Source: Limnoraphis robusta CS-951 (lineage in GTDB: Bacteria; Cyanobacteriota; Cyanobacteriia; Cyanobacteriales; Microcoleaceae). Taken from it: DNA of 17,425 bases. The DNA is taken from the NCBI RefSeq assembly GCF_000972705.2, contig NZ_LATL02000079.1, positions 2,942 to 20,366 on the forward strand, read 5' to 3'. Position 1 is the stretch's first letter. Each line of letters opens with the position of its first letter. The notes under the pieces are model-generated. The model did not search any database. It saw nothing but the letters and a program-made list of their open reading frames with translations, and was not told the origin of the DNA. Shown here one piece after another: positions 7,599 through 15,456 of the stretch. The translations under genes and the position numbers were made by a program.

Positions 7599-9353
7599 AT
7601 GACAAAACAAACCTCTATGCAAACTTTTTGGGCTTTTCACAGAAGTCGCTTTTACGGCTTGTTGTTGTTGGGCTGTTGGTTTGTGTTGGCTTTGGGTTTG
7701 CGACTGACTTTGTTGGCTTCTAAACCCGTCTGGAGTGATGAATTTGCCACCCTCGTCTTTAGTTTAGGGCATCGTTTCCGCAGTTTGCCTTTTGATGTGC
7801 CGATTTCTCTGGACACTTTGCTGTCTCCGTTGCGACTGGACTCTACTACCTCTATTGCGTCAGTACCGGAAAATTTATTCCGGGAGAGCAACCATCCGCC
7901 TGTGTATTTCATGCTGACTCATCTTTGGGTGAAGCTGTTTGGTCAGGATGGGGATTTTGTTTCGATTTGGGGGGCGCGATCGCTGAGTGCTATCCTGGGA
8001 GCGGCTACGGTTCCGGCTATGTTTGCACTGGCTTGGCTGGCGTTTCGTTCTTCTCTGGTTGCACAAATGGCGGCGGCTTTGATGGCTATTTCTCCCTATG
8101 GCGTTTATTTGGCACAGGAAGCCCGACACTACACCTTAGCGGTCATTTTTATTATAGCATCTCTCGGCTGCTTAATTACAACAATTTTAAAAATTCAACA
8201 AAAAAATTCTCTACCTGTTTGGATCGGTTTATTGTGGGTTATCATCAATACTCTGGGGATTGCTGTCCATTTCTTTGTTGTTTTTACGCTGGCTGCTGAA
8301 GGTCTAGTTATGTTGGCATTTTGGTTAAAAAGTTGCCAATTTAAACCGTTTAAAATTCCCCCTTGGAAAACCTGGAGAGGTGTTTATATTGCCGCAGTGG
8401 GGAGTGCAGTCGGAGGGTTAGTTTGGCTGCCGATTTTTCTGAATATTTCTAATCCTGATAGTGAGTTAATTCGCTGGACGTTTCATGGTGATCCGGTGGG
8501 AGATTTTCTCGAACCGATTGTTCGATTGATTGCCTGGATTAGTACAATGATTGTCATTTTGCCTGTAGAAAATCAGCCGTTATCTGTAATAGTGCTTTCG
8601 GGTTTGATGATTTTGGGTGTCGTTGTTTTAACAGGGAAACTTCTAAAAGACAGTTGGCTGTTATATCCGCAACATTGGCGATGGCCTAAAATGATTTTAG
8701 CGGGATTTATAACCAGCGCGATTTTAATAATTCTCACCATCACCTATGGTTTTAGCATGGATTTAACGCTGGTTGCTCGTTATCATTTTACCTATTTTCC
8801 GGCGATTATTCTTCTGGTTGCTGCGGCTTTTGCGGTGTGTTGGGAAATACCAGGAAAATATTATTGGCGACAGAAAGGAATTGTATTGATTGGATGTGTA
8901 GGATTAATAGGAGCATTCACGGTGGCGACTCATCTCGCTTATCAAAAACCGGATCGTTCTGATTTGGCGGCTGATTATATTGCTGAATCTTTAACGCCAA
9001 ACATCCCAACTTTAATTGCAACCGTTCATAAAAGTCACGAACAAACAGGAGAAATGATGAGTATTGCTTGGGAGTTGAAGCGCTTAGGAATAACAGAGAA
9101 TCTGCCGCAATTTATTCTCGCTCAAAAACTTGGTAATCCAGAGATTCCCATGACAACACTCAGCCGTACCATTGATCGTTCAAGCCGACCTGTGAATTTA
9201 TGGTTAATCAATTTTTCAGCTCCCTTTGAACCGGAAATGCACAACTGTAGTCACGAACCAGATTTTAAGTCTGAAGTTCCAGGCTATCATTTACGAATGT
9301 ATCGCTGCTTGTCATCAAAGCAATCTAGCAAGTCTGGGAATTTCTTTGTTTAG
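7599..9353 (+). CDS. GT39/PMT-like integral membrane glycosyltransferase
   Basis: A 584-residue protein of the GT-C superfamily; such enzymes transfer a sugar from a polyprenyl-phosphate donor at the periplasmic face. The first membrane helix (about 18-41) is followed by WSDE (45-48), the catalytic acidic motif in the first loop of ArnT/PMT-type enzymes. NHPP (98-101) and QEARHYTL (173-180) are further signatures of PMT_2/GT39 proteins. Roughly ten to twelve helices run to about 450, then a soluble C-terminal domain (about 455-584). Start choice: ATG 7599 is given, but TTG 7587 is in frame and has AAGG 6 bases upstream (7577-7580), so a product four residues longer is quite possible. The gene follows the barrel protein by 85 bases. 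The acceptor is unknown. Confidence 0.88.
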   Translation: MTKQTSMQTFWAFHRSRFYGLLLLGCWFVLALGLRLTLLASKPVWSDEFATLVFSLGHRFRSLPFDVPISLDTLLSPLRLDSTTSIASVPENLFRESNHPPVYFMLTHLWVKLFGQDGDFVSIWGARSLSAILGAATVPAMFALAWLAFRSSLVAQMAAALMAISPYGVYLAQEARHYTLAVIFIIASLGCLITTILKIQQKNSLPVWIGLLWVIINTLGIAVHFFVVFTLAAEGLVMLAFWLKSCQFKPFKIPPWKTWRGVYIAAVGSAVGGLVWLPIFLNISNPDSELIRWTFHGDPVGDFLEPIVRLIAWISTMIVILPVENQPLSVIVLSGLMILGVVVLTGKLLKDSWLLYPQHWRWPKMILAGFITSAILIILTITYGFSMDLTLVARYHFTYFPAIILLVAAAFAVCWEIPGKYYWRQKGIVLIGCVGLIGAFTVATHLAYQKPDRSDLAADYIAESLTPNIPTLIATVHKSHEQTGEMMSIAWELKRLGITENLPQFILAQKLGNPEIPMTTLSRTIDRSSRPVNLWLINFSAPFEPEMHNCSHEPDFKSEVPGYHLRMYRCLSSKQSSKSGNFFV

Positions 9354-9411
9354 ATGAAACATTAATTCTCTATAAAGTTTCCCAAAAATCGTATAGTTTT
9401 CTACCAAAAAA

Positions 9412-9460
9412 CAGATTGATTCATTTTGAACACTGTTATAATAACGTAGATGTCAATCTG
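9412..9460. repeat. 8-bp inverted repeat spanning the predicted GT4 promoter
   Basis: CAGATTGA (9412-9419) is repeated exactly as TCAATCTG (9453-9460), 33 bases apart, with the -10 box between them. It could be two half-sites for a regulator, or chance. Confidence 0.3.
9416..9442 (+). promoter_or_regulatory. Probable sigma70-type promoter (extended -10) for the GT4 gene
   Basis: A perfect TATAAT (9437-9442) is preceded by TG at 9434-9435, giving the extended form TGTTATAAT. A partial -35, TTGATT (9416-9421), lies 15 bases upstream, which is short of the ideal 17. Transcription would start near 9449, leaving a leader of about 180 bases before the ATG at 9630. Confidence 0.5.
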
Positions 9461-9629
9461 GGTGCGTTCAAGTCGAAAATAAACTTATGTAGCTAGACAT
9501 TTAGAGCATTAATCTTCTCATGTTACATTCACTTTATTTTCACATTTTAAAGAGCCATTCGACCTGTTGTTAGTAGGATTTTAAAAAAGGTCGCTTTTCT
9601 TGTAAACCAGTCGTTAATCGGACAAAAAA

Positions 9630-10976
9630 ATGACAGCACCAACAAACAAAAAACTGAAAATTTTACTCGTCCTAGAGCAATGCAACCCGGATTGGCCCTC
9701 TGTACCGTTGGTTGGGTACAACTTTTTTAAAGCCATTCGTCAACTTGCAGATGTCACTCTCGTGACCCACGAAAGAAATAAACCTGCATTGGAAAACAAA
9801 GGATATGAAAATATTGTTTATATTCCTGAAAGTGCTGCCATCAAACAATATTATAAATCGGTTCCCAGTTTAGTTATGAAAGGTCGAGTCAATTGGCCTT
9901 TATATCATCTCCTCAGCTATCCCGTTTATGCCGAGTTTGATCATCGTGTGTATCAAGCTTTTAAGCAAAAAGTTCTTCAAGGAGAATACGATATCGTTCA
10001 TGCCATGACGCCGATAATGCCACGATATCCTCAGAAGATTATCCAGGCTTGTCAAAAGAAAAATATTCCTTTTCTATTAGGGCCAGTTAATGGCGGAATT
10101 CCATTTCCTCCGGGGTTTCAAGAAACAGCCAAAAAAGAAAATGCAGGTCTTAATTTCTTAAGAGTCTTAGGTCGATATCTAATTCCGGGTTATGTTGAAA
10201 CCTACAAAAAAGCGACTCACATTTTTTCCGGTTCGACCTATACGTTAAGCCTGGTGCAGAAACTCTTTGCCATTCCCGATGAAAGAATTTCTCTTTTATC
10301 TGAAAATGGTATTGATCATGACTCTATTATTGAAGTAGAAAGATCTGCAATTTCAGATCGTCCGATAAACCTCTTATTTGTAGGGCGGCTGGTTCCTTAT
10401 AAATGTGCGGATGTTGTGATTGAAGCCATTGGAAAATTAGAATCTTCCCTGAAAAATCGAGTGAAACTCACCATCGTAGGAGAGGGTTCAGAAAAAGGGA
10501 ATCTAGAGAAAATGGTGCAGGATTTGCACTTGAGTAATCAGGTTAACTTTACGGGTTGGGTTCCTCAAGAAGAAACGGTTAATTACTACCGACAAGCAGA
10601 TGTTTTTTGCTTTCCCTCCATCCGAGAATTTGGGGGTGCGGTTGTCATAGAAGCGATGGCTTGTGGACTTCCTTGTATTGTTGTTAATTACGGTGGTATT
10701 GGCGAATATGTAACCGAAAAAACTGGATTCAAAATAGAACCTCGTTCCCGTGAATATGTCGTTGAACAGGTGAAAGAAAAAATCAAAATTTTGGCTGAAG
10801 ATCAACAATTATACTCTCAGATGTCTGTTAACTCTGTTGAAAGAGCCAAAGACTTTATCTGGAGTAATAAAGCCCTGAAAATTTCTGAAGTTTATCAAGA
10901 AATACTCAACTCCTCTCAGACGGCTTCAGACTCAAATCCCACCCAGTCAGTCCGCCAACTTTATCACACGGTTTGA
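9630..10976 (+). CDS. GT4-family glycosyltransferase (GT-B fold)
   Basis: A 448-residue soluble enzyme that would transfer a sugar from a nucleotide-sugar donor to a lipid-linked or glycan acceptor at the cytoplasmic face of the membrane. The N-terminal Rossmann-like domain begins with KILLVLEQ (10-17) and contains GPVNGG (151-156), seen in many GT4 enzymes. The C-terminal donor domain begins with NLLFVGRLVPYK (247-258). The GT4 signature EX7E is E333 to E341 in REFGGAVVIEAMACGLP, followed by NYGG (353-356). The length is somewhat over the usual 380-400, because of an insertion near 65-100 and a polar C-terminal tail. It has its own predicted promoter and ends 5 bases before the stop of the convergent gene. 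The specific sugar cannot be told. Confidence 0.93.
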   Translation: MTAPTNKKLKILLVLEQCNPDWPSVPLVGYNFFKAIRQLADVTLVTHERNKPALENKGYENIVYIPESAAIKQYYKSVPSLVMKGRVNWPLYHLLSYPVYAEFDHRVYQAFKQKVLQGEYDIVHAMTPIMPRYPQKIIQACQKKNIPFLLGPVNGGIPFPPGFQETAKKENAGLNFLRVLGRYLIPGYVETYKKATHIFSGSTYTLSLVQKLFAIPDERISLLSENGIDHDSIIEVERSAISDRPINLLFVGRLVPYKCADVVIEAIGKLESSLKNRVKLTIVGEGSEKGNLEKMVQDLHLSNQVNFTGWVPQEETVNYYRQADVFCFPSIREFGGAVVIEAMACGLPCIVVNYGGIGEYVTEKTGFKIEPRSREYVVEQVKEKIKILAEDQQLYSQMSVNSVERAKDFIWSNKALKISEVYQEILNSSQTASDSNPTQSVRQLYHTV

Positions 10977-10981
10977 GAAAC

Positions 10982-12760
10982 TTATGGAGTTTTAGAGACT
11001 TTTAAAATACAGTTTGCATCCACAACAATGAAAGTATCTGTTTGATAGACTGAACAGGCACTAACTAATGTGGTAATCACCGCAGGGGGAGTCTTTGCTT
11101 TAAGTATAGATGCGACTTCCTCTGCTTTAAATTCCCATTGTCTGAACCAATTATTATCCGTTAAATAGTAGGGAACAAAAGCATTATCATCGAGTAGAAT
11201 TAAATCAACACCATAAGTTTGAATGAAATTCCGTAAAACTTCTATATTTTGAGTATATTGAGCATCAATTAAATCCATTGCTCTTTGGCGAATTTGACGA
11301 TGATAACCCACTTGATAGGGAATTGAATATTCCCAAGCGATTAAAACAGAACGTTGAGCAAAGGAGGGAATATTATCAGCTTCTTGTGATAGACTAGCAA
11401 TCAGTATATCTTTGGGTTGTTGAGATAAAAAGTCATGGAGACTCGCTTCTTTAGGTTCTCTGTAGCTAGGAGAGGTGAATTCGTCAAGGAATGAAGGATA
11501 AAAAATCACCGCAATACCAAGGATTATCGTTACTCCTAAAGCGATGAATGAACGCAGTTTAAATTTGATACTTCTTGAAAAGATTTGATCGTTTTTGAGT
11601 TGATAACTTGAATGTTTTTCCGCAAAACTTAAAATAGAATCAATCAAAACTGTTAAAGTAATTCCCGTAGAAATGGCAATTAAAAGATAAAAACTATGAT
11701 TGATGTATCGACTGGGTAAAAACAAATAAAAGAGAAAAAGATGAGCCAAGAAAAAAAGACTCAGAGACACGAATAACAGTTGCATAAAAAACACCGAGTT
11801 TTTAATCTGTTTAACCAGGGGAAACTGACAGGTAAACTTGATTAAAATCGGTAAAAACAAGCCGAAACAAAGGGTAAGAGGACTTAATAACTCTCGAGGA
11901 ATCATGCCACTCCGAATTCCTAAAAACCAATATTCAATAGGATTATCATTGAAAAAACTTCCTCGTCCTCTGGGTTGAAATTCGGGTAAATTTCTGGCTT
12001 CTGCAACGTTAATAATAGGCCCATATTCCGATGAACTGATTAAATAGGAAAGCAGCATTAAACTTGCCAGGATTAATCCCATCAGATAAAATATAAACAG
12101 TTTTTTATTAGAATTTAAGCGTATTTTATGATTTTTAAATTGAATTAAATTTATCACAAATAATCCGGCTGATACAAGTACAGTTGGAGGATAAAATAAT
12201 CCTTGTAAAATCAGAGCAGTTAAACAAGGAATCGTTGATTTTTTGAGGAAATAGTAGAGAAATGCCAAAAATAGCGGATAAGAAAAGGATGAAGCGATCG
12301 CTGCGACAAAAATATCCTTCATCCAGATACTTTGATTAAACAACAAAGACGCGATAAATGCGGCGAAGGGAACGGGGAAAAGTTGTAAACAAATCCCGAA
12401 ACAATAACCAGTCATGATCACCCCTAAAACCAATGGCAAACATTTATTAATCACCATTGGATCAAGACCAAAATGAATAAAAAACCGATAAACAGCAGTC
12501 AGTCCTACAGGTTCAACAGATTGAAAAAAGTCGGCTATTAAATCATTGGGAAATAATTCGGTATCAACAAAACGTCGCATCCAAAAAATATGCTTACGAG
12601 CATCATCTTGAACGACATATTCTCCATCAAAAGCTTGCTGTAAAACAAGAATACTATAGATGACGCTAAACGTCAGACTGAGTGAAAACCAAAATAGGGT
12701 TCGTTGCCGGGATGCAGTCTGTGGAGTCGTGAGAAATTGACGCAAGCGTTGAACGAACAT
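10982..12760 (-). CDS. Polytopic membrane protein A, GT-C-like, paralogue of membrane protein B
   Basis: A 592-residue protein with about ten membrane segments (first at 22-41) and a soluble C-terminal domain (about 425-592). The first loop has EYVVQDDARKHIFWM (47-61); the acidic pair D52/D53 is placed where GT-C glycosyltransferases carry their catalytic acid, but membership is inferred from layout. Other conserved points shared with B are FFNDN (269-273), LPSRY (348-352) and the block at 446-502 containing ADNIPSF-QRSV and QRAM. Comparison with B gives 31 of 40 identical residues at 47-86 and 42 of 57 at 446-502. ATG 12760 is supported by GAGG four bases upstream. It is convergent with the GT4 gene (5-base gap) and divergent from the methyltransferase operon. 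The function is unknown; a glycan-assembly role is inferred from neighbours. Confidence 0.85.
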   Translation of the reverse strand: MFVQRLRQFLTTPQTASRQRTLFWFSLSLTFSVIYSILVLQQAFDGEYVVQDDARKHIFWMRRFVDTELFPNDLIADFFQSVEPVGLTAVYRFFIHFGLDPMVINKCLPLVLGVIMTGYCFGICLQLFPVPFAAFIASLLFNQSIWMKDIFVAAIASSFSYPLFLAFLYYFLKKSTIPCLTALILQGLFYPPTVLVSAGLFVINLIQFKNHKIRLNSNKKLFIFYLMGLILASLMLLSYLISSSEYGPIINVAEARNLPEFQPRGRGSFFNDNPIEYWFLGIRSGMIPRELLSPLTLCFGLFLPILIKFTCQFPLVKQIKNSVFFMQLLFVSLSLFFLAHLFLFYLFLPSRYINHSFYLLIAISTGITLTVLIDSILSFAEKHSSYQLKNDQIFSRSIKFKLRSFIALGVTIILGIAVIFYPSFLDEFTSPSYREPKEASLHDFLSQQPKDILIASLSQEADNIPSFAQRSVLIAWEYSIPYQVGYHRQIRQRAMDLIDAQYTQNIEVLRNFIQTYGVDLILLDDNAFVPYYLTDNNWFRQWEFKAEEVASILKAKTPPAVITTLVSACSVYQTDTFIVVDANCILKVSKTP

Positions 12761-12778
12761 AGCACCTCGATCTATAAT
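12749..12778 (+). promoter_or_regulatory. Probable promoter of the methyltransferase operon
   Basis: TTGAAC (12749-12754) is followed after 18 bases by a perfect TATAAT (12773-12778). The -35 box lies inside the first codons of the divergent gene A. Transcription would begin near 12785, giving a leader of about 110 bases before the ATG at 12896. Confidence 0.5.
12765..12768 (-). promoter_or_regulatory. Ribosome-binding site of membrane protein A
   Basis: On the minus strand, GAGG lies four bases before the ATG at 12760-12758, which supports that start. Confidence 0.5.
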
Positions 12779-12858
12779 GATTTCGGAATTATTCTGTCCG
12801 TAATACGATCAGAAATTTCGCCGGATGATTAACGTAACAAATTAGCACATTAGACGGT

Positions 12859-12887
12859 ATTATCAGGATGAATCACGTCTATCTCAA
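12859..12887 (-). promoter_or_regulatory. Probable promoter of membrane protein A
   Basis: On the minus strand, TTGAGA (12887-12882) and GATAAT (12864-12859) each match the consensus at five of six bases and are exactly 17 bases apart. Transcription would begin near 12852, giving a leader of about 90 bases. Its -35 box lies only eight bases before the methyltransferase ATG. Confidence 0.55.
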
Positions 12888-12895
12888 CTGAAGTT

Positions 12896-13687
12896 ATGAC
12901 GGAAATCAACTCAGATAGTCTACCCCTCTACGCGAAGAACCCTCTAACTCGGTTCTCCCCCAGAGCGAGGGAATATGCTAAGTATAGACCGAGTTATCCT
13001 TCCGAAGCGATCGCAAATATTCTAAACGGATTGGGTAATGTTAACACAATTATTGCGGCGGATATCGGCGCAGGGACGGGAATTTCTGCGCGTTTATTGG
13101 CGGATAAAGGGATTCAAGTGTTAGCCGTTGAACCGAATGCAGCGATGAGAAAGATGGCGACTCCTCATCCCCGAGTTGAGTGGTTAGAAGGGACAGCCGA
13201 AGCCACTTATTTAGCCGATCAATCTGTTGATTTAGTGACGACTTTTCAAGCGTTTCATTGGTTTAATCCTGAACCGACTCTCCGAGAATTTTATCGGATT
13301 TTAAAACCATCTGGACGAGTTGCGATTGTCTGGAATCATCGCTATCGAAAGGATAAATTTACTCAAGAATATAGTACCATCTTTAAGCAATCATCTCAAT
13401 ATCATTCCATTCTCCAGAAAAAACATCCCAGACCGATTACGGCACTCCTAGAAAGTTCAGCTTTTGAAAATCAGCGTCATCAAATGTTTAGCCATTATCA
13501 AGCCTTAGATGTAACTGAATTAATCGGTCGAACTCAAAGTGCTTCCTATATTCCGATTCAGGGTCGTGAAGCCGAAGAAATTATCGCTGAGTTGCAGGAA
13601 TTATACCACAGATGGAAAGATGAACAAGGATTAGTTTATATTGTATATCGCACCGATGTCTATCTAGCTGAAGTCAAGGAGAAATGA
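12896..13687 (+). CDS. Class I SAM-dependent methyltransferase
   Basis: A 263-residue soluble enzyme of the Methyltransf_11/25 type. Motif I, ADIGAGTGI (55-63), is the glycine-rich SAM loop; E79 in VLAVEPN binds the SAM ribose; VDLVTTFQAFHWF (111-123) is the post-motif II region with the AFHWF signature seen in small-molecule and surface-glycan methyltransferases of this group; LKPSGRVAIVWNH (136-148) is motif III. The N-terminal RFSPRAREYAKYRPSYP (19-35) is the usual lead-in of this subfamily. It shares its last bases with the next gene (ATGA overlap), so it is translated together with membrane protein B. Methylation of a sugar or lipid carrier made by the neighbours is plausible but inferred. 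Confidence 0.92.
   Translation: MTEINSDSLPLYAKNPLTRFSPRAREYAKYRPSYPSEAIANILNGLGNVNTIIAADIGAGTGISARLLADKGIQVLAVEPNAAMRKMATPHPRVEWLEGTAEATYLADQSVDLVTTFQAFHWFNPEPTLREFYRILKPSGRVAIVWNHRYRKDKFTQEYSTIFKQSSQYHSILQKKHPRPITALLESSAFENQRHQMFSHYQALDVTELIGRTQSASYIPIQGREAEEIIAELQELYHRWKDEQGLVYIVYRTDVYLAEVKEK
13007..13014. repeat. HIP1 octamer GCGATCGC (one of five)
   Basis: The highly iterated palindrome of cyanobacterial genomes. Other exact copies start at 1796, 2228, 7976 and 12294; all five lie inside coding regions, and none is in the tnpB parts. Confidence 0.9.
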
Positions 13688-15435
13688 TTTTAACAATTTT
13701 TCAAATCCCCATTTTGCCTGTACAAAGTTTTTTAACTCGTTCTTCTACTAAAATTGGGCGTTCATCAATCAAGTTTTGGCTCAGTTTGAGCTTGACCTTT
13801 GCAACGATTTACAGTTTATTAGCAGTACAAGAAGCTTTTAGCAGTGAGTATGTTATTCAAGATGATGCGAGAAAACATATTTTTTGGATGCAGAGGTTTC
13901 TTGATGCTGAGTTGTTTACTGATGATTTAATAGCTGACTATTTTCAATCCGTAGCACCTGAAGGTTATCGAAGTTTATATTGGCTATTTACCCATTTAGG
14001 AATCGATCCTATTTTTATCGGTAAAATTATTCCTTTGGGACTAGATATTGTTGCGACTTTTTATTGTTTTTACGTCGCTTTAGAACTGTTACCTCTTCCT
14101 TTGTCTGGGTTTATTTCATCAATTTTACTCAATCAACAACTTTGGTTCAATGATGACTTAGTATCAGGCACACCTAGATCATTTGTTTATCCGTTGTTTT
14201 TAGGATTTCTCTATTATCTACTGCGAAAATCTGTTTTAGGAGTTGCCATCTTTATCGCCCTATTAGGACTATTTTACCCGCAAGCTGTGTTAATTAGTGC
14301 AGGTATTTTAATCCTCAGACTATTTGACTGGAATAAAAAATCAGTCCGTTTAACGAACGATATCAAAAATCCCTGGGTTAGCATTATTGGACTGGGAATA
14401 ACTTTTATAGTTGTTTTATATTATGCGGCGACTTCGAGTGAATTTGCACCCGTGATTTCCGTTGCTGAAGCTAAAACAATGTCGGAGTTTGGAGGAGCGG
14501 GAAATAGTGCATTTTTTCAAGATAATCTCTGGGATTTTTTCATCACAGGTCAACGCAGTGGTTTATTCCCCAAATATTTATTTAGACCTCCACTGATGAT
14601 CGCAGGTTTATTACTTCCATTGCTGTTTTTATTCAAAGCAAGACTTCCACTCTTGCAAAAAATCACCCCTAATATCAACATATTACCCTCGGTTTTAATC
14701 TCCTCTATCAGTTGGTTTATCGCCGCTCATTTGATGTTGTTCAAACTCCATCTTCCCAGTCGTTATACCTGTTATACCTTTCGTCTGTGTTTAGCGTTAG
14801 CAGCAGGAATAAGCCTCTGTGTATTATTAGATATCGTGTTAACTTGGGCGAGTCAATATCCCCGTAAAAAAGCCAAACGGGTGATCGCTTTTAGTTTAAC
14901 AGTCTGTCTCGGACTCGGAATTATTTTAGGGTCTTGCTTTTGGGGAAAGTTTCCAAAAACAAGCTTTATTTTTGCCAAAGAAACCGAAATTTATCACTTT
15001 TTTTCCCAGCAACCGAAAGATACTTTAATTGCTTCAATTTCTAAAGTAGCGGATAATATTCCGAGCTTTTCTCAACGTTCAGTTTGGGTCGCTTGGGAAT
15101 ATGCAATTCCCTATCATTTAGGGTATTACAGTCAAATTCAGCAACGAGCGATGGAGTTAATTAAAGCTCAATATAGTTCTGATTTAACTGTAGTACAAAA
15201 TTTGATTAAAACTCATCAATTTGATTTTATTGTCTTAGACAACATAGCATTTACGCCGGAATATCTGTTAAAAAATCACTGGTTAAGACAATGGTATCAT
15301 TCTTTAGGTCAAGAGATTTTAGCTGATTTTGAGCAAGGAAAAACTCCTGCTCTGAGTCAAACCCTGCAACAATGTTCTGTATTAACAACAGAAAAGGTCA
15401 TGGTTTTAGAAGCAGATTGTCTGATGGAATTATAA
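13684..15435 (+). CDS. Polytopic membrane protein B, GT-C-like, paralogue of membrane protein A
   Basis: A 583-residue membrane protein aligned end to end with gene A on the opposite strand: a first helix at about 31-49, then EYVIQDDARKHIFWM (55-69) with acidic pair D60/D61, FFQDN (277-281), LPSRY (357-361), and a C-terminal domain with the SQQPKD...ADNIPSFSQRS...QRAM block (441-497). About ten helices lie between 31 and 420. The C-terminal soluble domain resembles the periplasmic domains of GT-C enzymes in layout. Its ATG overlaps the methyltransferase stop in ATGA, so this start implies translational coupling. Compared with A, the N-terminal 28 residues differ, which leaves some doubt about its exact N-terminus. 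Donor and acceptor are unknown; the pair may act on alternative substrates or as a heteromer. Confidence 0.85.
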   Translation: MILTIFQIPILPVQSFLTRSSTKIGRSSIKFWLSLSLTFATIYSLLAVQEAFSSEYVIQDDARKHIFWMQRFLDAELFTDDLIADYFQSVAPEGYRSLYWLFTHLGIDPIFIGKIIPLGLDIVATFYCFYVALELLPLPLSGFISSILLNQQLWFNDDLVSGTPRSFVYPLFLGFLYYLLRKSVLGVAIFIALLGLFYPQAVLISAGILILRLFDWNKKSVRLTNDIKNPWVSIIGLGITFIVVLYYAATSSEFAPVISVAEAKTMSEFGGAGNSAFFQDNLWDFFITGQRSGLFPKYLFRPPLMIAGLLLPLLFLFKARLPLLQKITPNINILPSVLISSISWFIAAHLMLFKLHLPSRYTCYTFRLCLALAAGISLCVLLDIVLTWASQYPRKKAKRVIAFSLTVCLGLGIILGSCFWGKFPKTSFIFAKETEIYHFFSQQPKDTLIASISKVADNIPSFSQRSVWVAWEYAIPYHLGYYSQIQQRAMELIKAQYSSDLTVVQNLIKTHQFDFIVLDNIAFTPEYLLKNHWLRQWYHSLGQEILADFEQGKTPALSQTLQQCSVLTTEKVMVLEADCLMEL

Positions 15436-15445
15436 AAATGAAAAC

Positions 15446-15451
15446 AGGAGG
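15446..15451 (+). promoter_or_regulatory. Strong Shine-Dalgarno that fixes a TTG start for membrane protein C
   Basis: AGGAGG lies five bases before TTG 15457, the ideal spacing. An ATG at 15438 is upstream of it and in another frame, and the next in-frame candidate, GTG 15466, is too far away. The site therefore argues for TTG initiation. Confidence 0.7.
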
Positions 15452-15456
15452 AGACC

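Noticed and set aside
7925..8299. 124-codon Gly/Cys-rich frame inside the GT39 gene
   Set aside because: It is a shadow frame; the other frame carries the GT39 motifs WSDE and QEARHYTL across the same bases.
9370..9400. CTATA/TATAG stem followed by TTTTCT after the GT39 gene, as a terminator
   Set aside because: A 5-bp AT-rich stem with a loop of about 17 bases is too weak for an intrinsic terminator.
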